DNA from: Candidatus Bathyarchaeota archaeon
GTDB lineage: Archaea; Thermoproteota; Bathyarchaeia; Bathyarchaeales; Bathycorpusculaceae
Direction of reading: 5' to 3'
Assembly: GCA_026414485.1 (NCBI GenBank)
Contig: JAOAIX010000014.1
Location: forward strand, 1-43,064
Length of the DNA: 43,064 nt
The position numbers and the translations under genes are program-made. Position 1 is the stretch's first letter; the number at the start of each line of letters is the position of its first letter. Of the stretch, positions 17,849 to 26,080 are shown piece after piece. Below the pieces are notes generated by a model. The model ran no database searches, had not been told where the DNA came from, and worked only from the letters and a program-made list of their open reading frames with translations.

Positions 17849-20104
17849 ATGAACAAACCAAGATTTACTCTTCAAGTTCCACCACCGCCACCGCCGCAAT
17901 ACTATCAACAAAAAGGTCACTCAAAAGCCATAATAATCGCTGTTGTCCTTATCGCTCTGCTACTTATTCCAACTTTGCTGTACTTCTCAGGCGCGTTAAA
18001 TTCGCTTTTCGGAGGTAACCCTCAAATAACGCCAACCCCCTCTGTAACTCGTACCCCTTCATATACTTCTGGTCCGACAGGCACACCTTCTGTACAACCC
18101 ACTGTAAATTTTGTTACAAGTAACCCTGTTTCAGCCGCTTCAAAACAGATAGGTGTAACCGGTGGAACAGTGGAGGTTACAGACAGCTCAAGCCCCATTT
18201 ACAAGACAAAAATTGTAGTGCCCGAAGCAGCCGCAAGTGAGCCTATCCAATTTGACGTCAGCTACTCTGACATTAACAGCGTAAACGGTTTGCCATCAAA
18301 TGCTGCAGTAGCGAGCAAGATGATCCACATTAAAACCTCGGGATCTGCAACTTGGAACCAATATAAAATTTTTGACAAACCCGTCGAGGTTACTTTGCCA
18401 TATGACTCAGCAGCCACAAACAATGATGACGCTCCAGTAAGATTCTACTGGTACGACTCACAAACTGGTAAGTTAGATGCTGCAGGCTTCTTCAAAGAAG
18501 ACAAAGCCGCTCATACAATAACTTTCTTAACTGCAGCTTTCTCGGACTTTGTTGCTATAAGCATAGCCATGGATTTCTCTGAACTTTTAGGGTTGAACTA
18601 CTCTGTTGACACAGGCTTCAGGCCAGCAACTGACGGCTGGTTCATACCTAACTATGGTTCATACCTTGAATCTGGCGGCAACTGCAACGGCATGGTCACC
18701 TTCGCAAAATGGTACTTCTCCTACATAAAAGGTCAAACAGGAATCACCTTGTATAACAAGTACATAGAAGGTAACCCCACAGAATGGCGAGACGATGCCA
18801 CCGCAATTCAACTTGCAACGCGAGCGCAAATGGGCACCTCTGGTATATGGAGTTCACTCACGTCAGAGGAACGTAACTGGGCAGTCGCAAATGCACGTGA
18901 AGTAGGGATAAGCTGGATTCACGGCATGATCGTAACCAATGAACCTCAACTTATTGGTCTTAAAACTCGCTACAACGACGGCACGTGGGCTCAAGGTGGG
19001 CATGCAGTTCTGACATACGCATACACTGGCGGTATGTTCCAAATTTACGATCCGAACTTCCCAGGCTCCTCAATGGGCGACAGAATGCGAACGATACCAT
19101 TCACTTATTCCACTGGCTTTAGCGAAACTTATGTTTCCGGTCTCACTAGGAATGATAACTTAGTGTTCAACATATTTTACCATGCAGGTTCTAAACTTTC
19201 CGTCACGCCCGACGCCTATTCAGGCATCTATCAAGCAGCAGAAAAGAAATTCAGAGATGATACTTTATTCCCCACTGTCACTTTAACTGACATAAATACT
19301 ACGCCTTCAGGAACAACTCCTGTGGATACTGACGGCGATGGCATACGTGATACAACTGAAAGTAAGGTAACAATCTCAGGTACGATTACAGGTGGGCGAA
19401 GACCAATTACTTCTACGTTGATATTCGTCAGCAACCAGAAATACACAACAAGAGTTGAAGACGGAGTTTTCTCGCAGGAAGTTCCGCTTTACGCCGGTGA
19501 CAACGACGTGGTCATTTTAGCCACTGACGAAAATACGTTCACTAACTGGGCTGGTTTCCTCAGAGCCACTATCAGATGTAATGCAAGTGTATCGTCTTTA
19601 ACTATCACTCTCACGTGGGGTCAGGACAACAGCGACGTTGACCTTCACGTTCTGGAACCTGGACCTGAAGGACGACACATCTACTACAGCAACATGGGTG
19701 GAGGCGGCAACAATCCATATCTGGACATTGATAACACACACGGCTTTGGTCCAGAGCATTACTATGCAACTGAGGGTATGGTAATCCCTGGCTCCACCAA
19801 CCTCTATGGTACATACAAAATCCGCGTTAACTATTACGCTGACCACGACGACAACACAGACCAAACCCAAACTATAACCTGGCGTCTACATGTGAAGTAC
19901 TTGGCTTTCAAGCATCCTACTACAGGGCAAGAATTCTGGAAGGAAGAATCACGTAGCGGTAGCCTATCCGTCGCAGACAGCAGCAATACAAGCGACTTTT
20001 ACCACGGCGGCGCCGGCTGGTCTGAAATATGGACAATAGAGTACAAGGCACCTAACATGGCAGACTACAATATTCCACCGCCACCTCAAAACGTCTTCCA
20101 ATAA
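17849..20104 (+). CDS. Membrane-anchored extracellular papain-like (C39-type) domain protein with C-terminal YfaP/DUF2135-like domain
   Basis: 751 residues. A Pro-rich cytoplasmic start (VPPPPPPQYYQQ) is followed by one membrane helix (about 27-47), then a Thr/Pro/Ser-rich linker and an extracellular part. Residues about 275-410 contain a Cys-His-Asp set in papain order: C279 (GGNCNGMVTFAKWYF), H385 (GGHAVLTYAY) and D401 (YDPNFPGS), as in C39-like peptidases. The C-terminal domain (about 588-720) has TWGQDNSDVDLHVLEP and HGFGPEHY, characteristic of YfaP/DUF2135. A DTDGDGIRD calcium-type loop lies between them. It probably cleaves or cross-links surface proteins, perhaps those of the adjacent CotH module. 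It has its own promoter (17785-17794) and terminator (20120-20148). The start with SD GAGG is preferred to an out-of-frame ATG at 17812. Confidence 0.75.
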   Translation: MNKPRFTLQVPPPPPPQYYQQKGHSKAIIIAVVLIALLLIPTLLYFSGALNSLFGGNPQITPTPSVTRTPSYTSGPTGTPSVQPTVNFVTSNPVSAASKQIGVTGGTVEVTDSSSPIYKTKIVVPEAAASEPIQFDVSYSDINSVNGLPSNAAVASKMIHIKTSGSATWNQYKIFDKPVEVTLPYDSAATNNDDAPVRFYWYDSQTGKLDAAGFFKEDKAAHTITFLTAAFSDFVAISIAMDFSELLGLNYSVDTGFRPATDGWFIPNYGSYLESGGNCNGMVTFAKWYFSYIKGQTGITLYNKYIEGNPTEWRDDATAIQLATRAQMGTSGIWSSLTSEERNWAVANAREVGISWIHGMIVTNEPQLIGLKTRYNDGTWAQGGHAVLTYAYTGGMFQIYDPNFPGSSMGDRMRTIPFTYSTGFSETYVSGLTRNDNLVFNIFYHAGSKLSVTPDAYSGIYQAAEKKFRDDTLFPTVTLTDINTTPSGTTPVDTDGDGIRDTTESKVTISGTITGGRRPITSTLIFVSNQKYTTRVEDGVFSQEVPLYAGDNDVVILATDENTFTNWAGFLRATIRCNASVSSLTITLTWGQDNSDVDLHVLEPGPEGRHIYYSNMGGGGNNPYLDIDNTHGFGPEHYYATEGMVIPGSTNLYGTYKIRVNYYADHDDNTDQTQTITWRLHVKYLAFKHPTTGQEFWKEESRSGSLSVADSSNTSDFYHGGAGWSEIWTIEYKAPNMADYNIPPPPQNVFQ

Positions 20105-20119
20105 TAGAAATCCCAAGAC

Positions 20120-20148
20120 GGAGGAGTTAACCTCCTCTCCACTTTTTT
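20120..20148 (+). terminator. Hairpin plus T-run
   Basis: GGAGG-AGTTAA-CCTCC (20120-20135) is followed by TCTCCACTTTTTT, 16 bp after the stop of the papain-like protein gene. Confidence 0.65.
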
Positions 20149-20162
20149 GTTGTTTCAATTGC

Positions 20163-20182
20163 CTTTTTGAGAACGTAATTGT
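20163..20182 (+). repeat. Dispersed 20-bp repeat, copy 1
   Basis: Differs at one position from the sequence at 27559-27578; shared core TTTTTGAGAAC then TAATTGT. Both copies are intergenic. Flanking AATTG also recurs. Confidence 0.5.
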
Positions 20183-20339
20183 CAATCTGAAATAACTGCT
20201 GTGATGTAGGGATGAACTTGTTTGAGTCGACTCCTTTTAATAAGCAAGTAGCTCACCGAGGAATGTATGTTTTTGGTGCGGTAAGTTAAATAAATTTTAT
20301 AAAAAGCCACTTTCTGTAAAAGAGTGGTTAAATAAAAGT

Positions 20340-20627
20340 TTATTGGGTTTTCCAGACGCAAGCGATTGCGCCTTGTTTACAGGCTAGTACACAGGGGGTT
20401 TTGTTTGTTTCAGGTTTGCATGGCGAACAAGTGTATTTTATTTTTTTGCGGTGCTGTTCTGAAACTGCAACGACGTTTTTGTCTTCTAAATCTATGAACT
20501 CTGTAATCATTTCCAAAGCATTTTGGGGGCATTTTTTCACGCATTTCCCACAGCTGTTACATTTGTCTGAGTCGATAACTACAAAGTATTCGCCTGATCC
20601 GTCGCAGTAGCCGTAATGTGTTATGAT
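20340..20627 (-). CDS. Alvin-type 2[4Fe-4S] ferredoxin of the BCR-like operon, near-cognate start
   Basis: About 95 residues. The first cluster motif is CNSCGKCVKKCP; the second is C-x2-C-x8-C-x3-C (CSPC, then PCVLACKQ), the arrangement of Allochromatium-type ferredoxins, which donate electrons to the ATP-driven activase of Thauera benzoyl-CoA reductase. There is no in-frame ATG, GTG or TTG before the first cysteines: TGA at 20636-20634 closes the frame upstream, and the first canonical start (GTG 20540) lies inside the cluster motif. SD AGGTGA (20639-20634) sits six bases before ATC 20627 and nine before ATA 20624, so one of these is the likely start. It directly follows the second activase gene in the same operon. 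Confidence 0.82.
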   Translation of the reverse strand: MITHYGYCDGSGEYFVVIDSDKCNSCGKCVKKCPQNALEMITEFIDLEDKNVVAVSEQHRKKIKYTCSPCKPETNKTPCVLACKQGAIACVWKTQ

Positions 20628-20637
20628 GTCGCTTCAC

Positions 20638-21540
20638 CTATTTGCCTTGTTTTTCGTATAATGCTTTGGCTAATGCAGCGGCGCCTATTGCTCCTGCGAC
20701 CATGGGGTCTAAGCCGCCTTCTCGCCAGTTTGGTGCAGGGAGTGCTTTTACGCCGAGTATGTTTTCGACTCTTGAAACTATGCCCATGTTTTTGGATTGT
20801 CCGCCTGTGACTACAAATTCTCTCTCTAGCCCTACGCGGTTGACTAGGTTAGCCATGCGTATTGCCATGGCTCGTGTATAAGCTGCTAGGACTTTCTCTT
20901 TTGTCCAGCCTTTTCTGAGTAATCCGACGGCTTCGGTTTTTGCGAAGGCTACACAAGTGCAGCTTACAGGTGGTGGTTCTTCGTCTATGCTGAGGGACAC
21001 TTGACCTATTTCTTCAATGGGGATTTTGAGGAGATCTGCAAATACTTCCATGCCTCTGCCTGTGCCGGCGGCGCATTTGTCATTCATCAAAAATGATGTG
21101 ACGCGTCCTGTTTCGTCGCAGTGTATGGCTTTGATGTCTTGTCCTCCTACGTCTAGGATTGTTCGGACCTTTGATCCCCAGATGTAGTTTGCGCCTTTGG
21201 CGTGGCATGCAATTTCGGTAATTGCTTTGTTTGCCATGGGCACATTTACTCTGCCATAGCCTGTTCCCACGGTGTATTTGATGTCGCTTTGTTTAAGTCC
21301 TGTGCCGTCCAGCACCATGTCCATGACTTTTTTGGCGCTGTCAGGGCTGTTGGATCCTGTTCGTGTAATCGCCCACGCGTATACTTCTCCGTCAATCATG
21401 ATGGCGGCTTTGGAGCCAACGGAACCTACGTCTACACCTGCGGTTATTACATCTTTGGATTTCCAACTTTTGTTGGGTACAACATAGTGGTATTCTTGCC
21501 ATCGCCAGTATTCTTTTGTGTCTGCTACTTTTTCCTTCAT
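20638..21540 (-). CDS. BcrA/BadF/HgdC-type activase (ATPase), BcrD/BzdQ-like
   Basis: ASKHA-fold ATPase carrying a [4Fe-4S] cluster at the dimer interface. The nucleotide-binding motifs are GVDVGSVGSKAA at residues about 31-42, ILDVGGQDIKAI in the middle and VVTGGQSKNMGI near the end. The cluster cysteines lie in NDKCAAGTGRG and the CTCVAFAKTEAVG segment. Such activases couple ATP hydrolysis to delivery of low-potential electrons to a dehydratase or reductase. It overlaps the other activase by ATGA and is followed by the ferredoxin. Two different activases suggest a heterodimer like BcrAD/BzdPQ. The N-terminal ~28 residues (TKEYWRWQEYHYVVPN) precede the fold, as in BcrD-type subunits. Confidence 0.9.
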   Translation of the reverse strand: MKEKVADTKEYWRWQEYHYVVPNKSWKSKDVITAGVDVGSVGSKAAIMIDGEVYAWAITRTGSNSPDSAKKVMDMVLDGTGLKQSDIKYTVGTGYGRVNVPMANKAITEIACHAKGANYIWGSKVRTILDVGGQDIKAIHCDETGRVTSFLMNDKCAAGTGRGMEVFADLLKIPIEEIGQVSLSIDEEPPPVSCTCVAFAKTEAVGLLRKGWTKEKVLAAYTRAMAIRMANLVNRVGLEREFVVTGGQSKNMGIVSRVENILGVKALPAPNWREGGLDPMVAGAIGAAALAKALYEKQGK

Positions 21541-22322
21541 TTTTGTGCCCCCTTTACTCGGTTTGTTGCAAGAAGCGCTGCTCCTAGTGCACCTGTGTAT
21601 TCGGGATTTTCAGGTATCAAGATGTTAATTCCCAGTTTTCGTTTCAGTGAAGCAACAAACCCTACATCTTTAGCTACGCCGCCGACCAAGACAACGTCGG
21701 GGTTTATGCCAAGTCGGTGCACCATGGATGAGACTCTGTCTGCCATGGCGTCGAAGACTGCCCGTGCTATCTCGGGTTTTGACTCTTGACGGTGGATAAG
21801 TGTGACCACGTCGGATTCACCAAATATGACGCAGCTGGCGTTTATGGGACTGGCCCGTTCTGCTTTCAGTGATAGAGGTCCCATATCTTCCATTTTTACT
21901 TCCAGGGCTCTTGCCATAGCTTCGATGAATGTGCCTGCGCCGGCGGCGCATCTCTCGTTTACTACAAAGTCTGCCATGACGCCTCGTTCGTCGCATTTTA
22001 CTGCGCGTGCTTCCTCTGCGCCTACATCGATTATTGTTCTTGCTGAAGGAATGAGGTAAACTCCGGCTTTTGCGTCGGCGCTCATCATGCTAATTGTGCC
22101 GTTAGCGTACGGTGCCATATCCATACCTGCACCTGTAGCTAAAATCTGTGTGATATCGGACTTTGAAATTTTAGCTGTTTTTAGTGCTTCTTCAAATGCT
22201 TGTTCTGCTGCTTTGGTTGGTTCGAATCCTGAAAAAGTTTTGCTTCTTGCAATTACGGCGCCGTCTTTGAGGATTACAACTTTGACAGTTTGTATGCCCA
22301 TGTCTATTCCTGCAGTTATCAT
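21537..22322 (-). CDS. BcrA/BadF/HgdC-type activase (ATPase), BcrA/BzdP-like
   Basis: 261 residues, starting directly with the ATPase motif ITAGIDMGIQTVKVVIL; further signatures are TIIDVGAEEARAVKC and VLVGGVAKDVGF. Cluster cysteines are in NERCAAGAGTF and ASCVIFGESDVV. It is shorter than its partner at the N-terminus, as in the two-activase systems of benzoyl-CoA reductases. Eleven bases separate it from the upstream dehydratase-type gene, and it overlaps the next activase by ATGA, so all are co-expressed. Substrate of the target enzyme is unknown. Confidence 0.9.
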   Translation of the reverse strand: MITAGIDMGIQTVKVVILKDGAVIARSKTFSGFEPTKAAEQAFEEALKTAKISKSDITQILATGAGMDMAPYANGTISMMSADAKAGVYLIPSARTIIDVGAEEARAVKCDERGVMADFVVNERCAAGAGTFIEAMARALEVKMEDMGPLSLKAERASPINASCVIFGESDVVTLIHRQESKPEIARAVFDAMADRVSSMVHRLGINPDVVLVGGVAKDVGFVASLKRKLGINILIPENPEYTGALGAALLATNRVKGAQK

Positions 22323-22333
22323 GTTAGTCGCCT

Positions 22334-23665
22334 CTAGAAGTCTACTCTGGCGGTTAGCATTTCTAAGAATGCTTCTACTCTTGTTTTCATTTGTCCAACG
22401 TCTTCTCTTGTGTATTCGGTGTCTAAGTAGTAGACAGGTATGTTCATCTTGTCTAGTGCTTTTTTTATGCGTGCATATTCCATGGCGTATAACATGCAGC
22501 CTCTGACTACGTAGTAAATTACGCCGTTAACGTTGAACTCTTTAATTTTGTTTTTGAGCCAGTTGATGCGGTCTTCGTTTCCATCTGTGGATGTGAAGCA
22601 GGGGCATGTGGAAGCCATCAGGTATCTTTCAGATATAGCGTTAAGCATGTCGTCCATTGTCCACTCGTCTACCCCCACAGGGTCGTAGAGGAGTCTGTCG
22701 CTTGAGCATAGTTCATCTGCTACAAGTACCCCTTGTGGTGTGGCTTCCTCAATCAACGTGGGTAGCTTCCAGTTGTCAGGCCAATACATTGGCGTCCCCG
22801 TTACCAAAACTCTCGGGGTGTCAGGTGGACACGCCCACATCTTTTGCTGCACTCGTTTTTCTAGTTCATTGCAGAGTTCTTCGGTTTTTTCTGTCCAGCG
22901 CTTTATGTTATCCCATGTGGCGGTTTGATTAACTAGCATTGCGTCTCTGCCCATTATGACGGGGTTGCCTTTTCTTAAGTCTTGTAGTCGGCGGAAGGCT
23001 TTGGTTGCTTTCTGCATTGTTTCTATGGCTTCGCGCAGTTTTTTGTTGGTGATCTTGTTACCTGTTAGTTCTTCGATTTGTGTTTTAACTGATTTAATCT
23101 CCTCTTTCCACAGGTGCAGTGACTGAGGAGAATCTTTCACTCTAGGCGGCGACATAGTAATTACCTGGGTGTAGTCGCTCATGATTTCGCTGAGTTTAGT
23201 TTGACCATCGCATGTTAAGGTGCTGATTAACGCGTCGCTTAGTTCGAGATATGGAGAGAGGCTGATCATTTTTGCCCCTATAGTGGAGCGGATAACCGGG
23301 CAGACTTCTACAGGCACTATTCGATCCCCGAGTTTGGAGGTGTCATACCATCCTGAGTTAACCCTGACGGGTATGGCATCTGCCGCCAAAATGAGTTCAA
23401 TGGGGGCAAACATGCAGAAGTAGCCGATGACTTTTTTGCCTTTAGCTTTTTCTTCTTGGATTTCTTTTTGTCTTCGCCCAAAAAAGTCTGCTATCTCGTC
23501 ATAGTACTGCATTAATGCGGGTCGTTGGGGGTTTGTTTTCTTCATTCTCTCTATGTTTTCTGCTATCACTTTTGCAGACATCGCTTTTGCAGCGTTTCTC
23601 AGTTCTTCGCTTTCTTTTTGGGGTAATTCAGGGACATATTTTCTTTCCTGAGTCTGTTTTGTCAA
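22334..23665 (-). CDS. 2-hydroxyacyl-CoA dehydratase/benzoyl-CoA reductase subunit-D-family protein (double-cubane-protein-like)
   Basis: 443 residues of the HgdB/BcrB/FldC superfamily. Typical segments are GYFCMFAPIELILAADAIPV, VEVCPVIRSTIGAK, STLTCDGQTKLSE, STCPCFTSTDGNEDR and the C-terminal YVVRGCMLYAMEYARIKKAL with VYYLDTEYTR. The conserved cysteines are the likely ligands of the iron-sulfur cluster. Benzoyl-CoA reductases and dehydratases normally need two such subunits; only one is encoded here, which points to a homodimer like the double-cubane cluster proteins (DCCP). It is the first gene of the operon with two activases and a ferredoxin. Reaction unknown; aromatic degradation should not be assumed. 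Confidence 0.87.
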   Translation of the reverse strand: MTKQTQERKYVPELPQKESEELRNAAKAMSAKVIAENIERMKKTNPQRPALMQYYDEIADFFGRRQKEIQEEKAKGKKVIGYFCMFAPIELILAADAIPVRVNSGWYDTSKLGDRIVPVEVCPVIRSTIGAKMISLSPYLELSDALISTLTCDGQTKLSEIMSDYTQVITMSPPRVKDSPQSLHLWKEEIKSVKTQIEELTGNKITNKKLREAIETMQKATKAFRRLQDLRKGNPVIMGRDAMLVNQTATWDNIKRWTEKTEELCNELEKRVQQKMWACPPDTPRVLVTGTPMYWPDNWKLPTLIEEATPQGVLVADELCSSDRLLYDPVGVDEWTMDDMLNAISERYLMASTCPCFTSTDGNEDRINWLKNKIKEFNVNGVIYYVVRGCMLYAMEYARIKKALDKMNIPVYYLDTEYTREDVGQMKTRVEAFLEMLTARVDF

Positions 23666-23705
23666 ATTTCTTCACTCATTTTTGCATTTATTATTTTGTT
23701 TGTAA

Positions 23706-24392
23706 CTATGAGGCTGTGGCGGCATTGACAAATGCGTTTATGCCTAGTCCAATAAGTGTTAAGCCGCCTGCGATGGATATCCATTTGCGGAATAACGGTG
23801 CTTTGTTTAGTAGCCACCCTGTTACTCCACCAATCAGGAGTAAAGGTGATACCGCTGTTCCTACTCCGAACAGCGTGGCTAAAAAGAAGCTGTCAGTTGG
23901 AGCTATTGTTGTAGCAGAGTACACCAGTACAGGTGTTATGAGAGGACAAACAATTAAGCCTCGGGTTAAACCTAGTAGAAATACTTGTGGGTCAAATATT
24001 CTGCCTGACTGGGTGCTGGCTGTGGCAACGGCAGAGGTAGGGCAGCTTACGCAACTTGCGTGTTTCTTGCTTTTGTAAATCATGTTCAACCCGATTGTTG
24101 TGGATACTGCCCCTAAAGCAGCCAGTGCATAATTTTGGTATGAGGAAAAGAAAGCCTCTCCTATTGATAATTTGGTTATGCTTATTGCTAGTCCAATTGA
24201 GGCATACGCCGTTATTCGTCCACCGTTGTAAGTGGCGGTTATGAGAACGCTTTTACGGAAACCTGATCCGATGCCTGCTATGTACCCTGTGATATAAGGC
24301 AGACACGCTGATGTACAGAAAACCAACCCTGAAAACAAACCGAGAGCAAAAGAAGCGATAAAAGGGTTGGAAATTTCGGTCATCAACGACAT
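23706..24392 (-). CDS. CcdA/DsbD-like thiol-redox membrane protein
   Basis: Six hydrophobic helices; helix 1 carries FCTSACLPYITGYIAG and a later helix has LGLTRGLIVCPLITPVLVY, the paired Cys/Pro pattern of CcdA/DsbD transporters that move electrons across the membrane. Between them lies a Cys pair (ASCVSCPTS) in a loop, unusual and possibly metal- or thiol-related. The start is placed at ATG 24392 (MSLMTEISNPF), because a TATA box at 24439-24447 would put the transcript start near 24415; an upstream ATG at 24431 would not be transcribed. Its stop lies about 40 bp upstream of the BCR-like operon. A TauE/SafE-type relative is an alternative family call. Confidence 0.75.
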   Translation of the reverse strand: MSLMTEISNPFIASFALGLFSGLVFCTSACLPYITGYIAGIGSGFRKSVLITATYNGGRITAYASIGLAISITKLSIGEAFFSSYQNYALAALGAVSTTIGLNMIYKSKKHASCVSCPTSAVATASTQSGRIFDPQVFLLGLTRGLIVCPLITPVLVYSATTIAPTDSFFLATLFGVGTAVSPLLLIGGVTGWLLNKAPLFRKWISIAGGLTLIGLGINAFVNAATAS

Positions 24393-24438
24393 GTGGTGTG
24401 TCACGGTAAGTTTTGATATACCAAATGGCAAATTTGAG

Positions 24439-24447
24439 CATTTAAAG
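24439..24447 (-). promoter_or_regulatory. TATA box of the CcdA-like gene
   Basis: On the minus strand it reads CTTTAAATG; the expected transcript start is near 24415. A short AACCC/GGGTT inverted repeat (24461-24476) lies just upstream. Confidence 0.45.
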
Positions 24448-24507
24448 CTTACACATTTTTAACCCTCCTATAGGGTTGGGAGTTAAAAAAAGCCGATTTA
24501 ACAAAAG

Positions 24508-24528
24508 AAAAAGGGGCAGCGCCTTTTT
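24508..24528 (-). terminator. Hairpin after the amt gene
   Basis: AAAAAGG-7 nt-CCTTTTT, 12 bp beyond the amt stop, followed by T-rich sequence on the minus strand. Confidence 0.6.
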
Positions 24529-24539
24529 GTTTAGGCGTG

Positions 24540-25796
24540 TTAGTCAAGGCAATATGCTTCTTCGCCGTGTTCACTGAGGTCTAACCCTGCGTCTTCCGCT
24601 TCAGGGCTTACTCTCAACGGAGAGAACACGTTGACCAGCTTCATTAACACGTAGGTTCCTGCTATTGCGAATGGTACGACAACTGCGACAGCTACGAGTT
24701 GGGCAACAAGTTGCGCTGGGTTACCCGAGAGGAGGCCGTTGACGCCGTTGATTGTGGCTGTTGCGAATATGCCTGTGGCAATCGAACCCCAGAGTCCACC
24801 CATGCCGTGACAGGCAAAGACATCAAGTGTGTCGTCGATTCTAGATCTGCCCATTCTCCAACTAGCAACGATGTTGCTGATTATTCCTGCGAGTAGACCA
24901 ATTATTAGAGCTGATGTTACGGTTACGTAGCCTGCTGCTGGCGTTATAGCAACAAGGCCGACAACTGCGCCTATGGATACGCCTACTGCTGAAGGTTTAC
25001 CTTTGTTGAGCCAGTCCATGAGCATCCAGCTGACAGCTGCGGCGGCTGCAGCTAGGTTTGTGGTTACTAAAGCTGAGACCGCTAGTTCGTTAGCTGAAAG
25101 TGCGCTGCCTGCGTTAAATCCGAACCAGCCAAACCAAAGTAGTGCCGCACCAAGTATTACGTAGGGTATGTTTGTTGGTTTTTCTTGTGTTTTGTCAAGA
25201 GTTTTCATGTGCTCTTTCCATGGTGTACTGCATCCTTTTCTTCTGCCTATTACTAAAGCAGCGGCGAGAGCAGAGAACCCTGCTGCGATGTGGACGACTA
25301 TGCCGCCTGCAAAGTCTATGGCTCCTATTGCTCTTAGCCAGCCGTCAGGGTTCCAAACCCAGTGGGCTATGGGAACGTAAATGAATGTTACCCAGACAAC
25401 GCTGAAGATCAGAAGTGAACGGAACTTTATTCGTTCTGCGAATGCTCCAATCATAAGTGCGGGGGTTATGGCGGCGAATTGTAGTTGGAAGGCAAAGAAG
25501 AGTAGTTCAGGTATGCCTGCGGCGAGTGCGGGGTTAACTGTTGTTATTGATAAACTGTTGAGTCCAAACAGTGATAGATCTCCGATAAAGCCGTTTATGC
25601 TTGGACCGAAGACCATGCTGTACCCCCATAATGCCCATACGACTGCGATAATTGCGTATATGACGACGCATTGGACTATGGTGGATACGAGGTTTTTTTT
25701 CCTGACGAGCCCGCCGTAGAAGAAGCCTAACGCTGGCGTCATGAGCATGACGAGGGCGGTTGCAACTATGACCCATGATATGTCTCCTGCACTCAT
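24540..25796 (-). CDS. amt: Ammonium transporter (Amt/MEP/Rh)
   Basis: 418 residues, eleven predicted membrane helices. Family motifs are LVMLMTPALGFFYGGLVRKKN at the N-terminus and the twin pore histidines in IVVHIAAGFSALAAALV and DVFACHGMGGLWGSIATGIF. It starts at ATG 25796 after SD AGAGGT. No glnK/PII gene accompanies it in this window, although Amt is usually paired with GlnK. Glutamine synthetase lies 1.9 kb away on the other strand, so ammonium uptake and assimilation are close together. The promoter contains a TATA box framed by a short inverted repeat (25862-25878). Confidence 0.95.
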   Translation of the reverse strand: MSAGDISWVIVATALVMLMTPALGFFYGGLVRKKNLVSTIVQCVVIYAIIAVVWALWGYSMVFGPSINGFIGDLSLFGLNSLSITTVNPALAAGIPELLFFAFQLQFAAITPALMIGAFAERIKFRSLLIFSVVWVTFIYVPIAHWVWNPDGWLRAIGAIDFAGGIVVHIAAGFSALAAALVIGRRKGCSTPWKEHMKTLDKTQEKPTNIPYVILGAALLWFGWFGFNAGSALSANELAVSALVTTNLAAAAAAVSWMLMDWLNKGKPSAVGVSIGAVVGLVAITPAAGYVTVTSALIIGLLAGIISNIVASWRMGRSRIDDTLDVFACHGMGGLWGSIATGIFATATINGVNGLLSGNPAQLVAQLVAVAVVVPFAIAGTYVLMKLVNVFSPLRVSPEAEDAGLDLSEHGEEAYCLD

Positions 25797-25861
25797 TTTC
25801 TTTTCTACCTCTTTTACATTCGTTTAGTTATATTCTTCTTTTTTTGATCATTTATTGAATT

Positions 25862-25878
25862 ATAGTATATAAAACTAT
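25862..25878 (-). promoter_or_regulatory. amt promoter: TATA box inside ATAGT/ACTAT inverted repeat
   Basis: TTTTATATA on the minus strand (25866-25874) is flanked by ATAGT and ACTAT arms; the transcript start is expected near 25845. Repressor binding here would block TBP. Confidence 0.45.
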
Positions 25879-26080
25879 CTGTTTGGCCGTGTATTTTCTA
25901 TATTTTTGAATGTTTGTTCGAAAAACTGTTTTTTTGTTGCTGTTTTATTTAATTCTTGCCAATAAGAGTGGTTGTAACTTGAAATTTGTCCAATTAAGCT
26001 AATCGTCTCACAGCTTTTTTGTTTTGTAGAAATCGCGCTTTTTTATGAAAGTTGCCTTAACTTTCTGAAAGGTGAGACTT

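Noticed and set aside
17812-18018. 68-aa ORF starting at ATG 17812
   Set aside because: It is out of frame with the clear 751-aa protein starting at 17849, which has the better SD and a Pro-rich start with a membrane helix.
22334-23665. Calling the redox operon a benzoyl-CoA reductase
   Set aside because: Only one D-type subunit is present and no other aromatic-degradation genes are nearby, so the substrate cannot be named.
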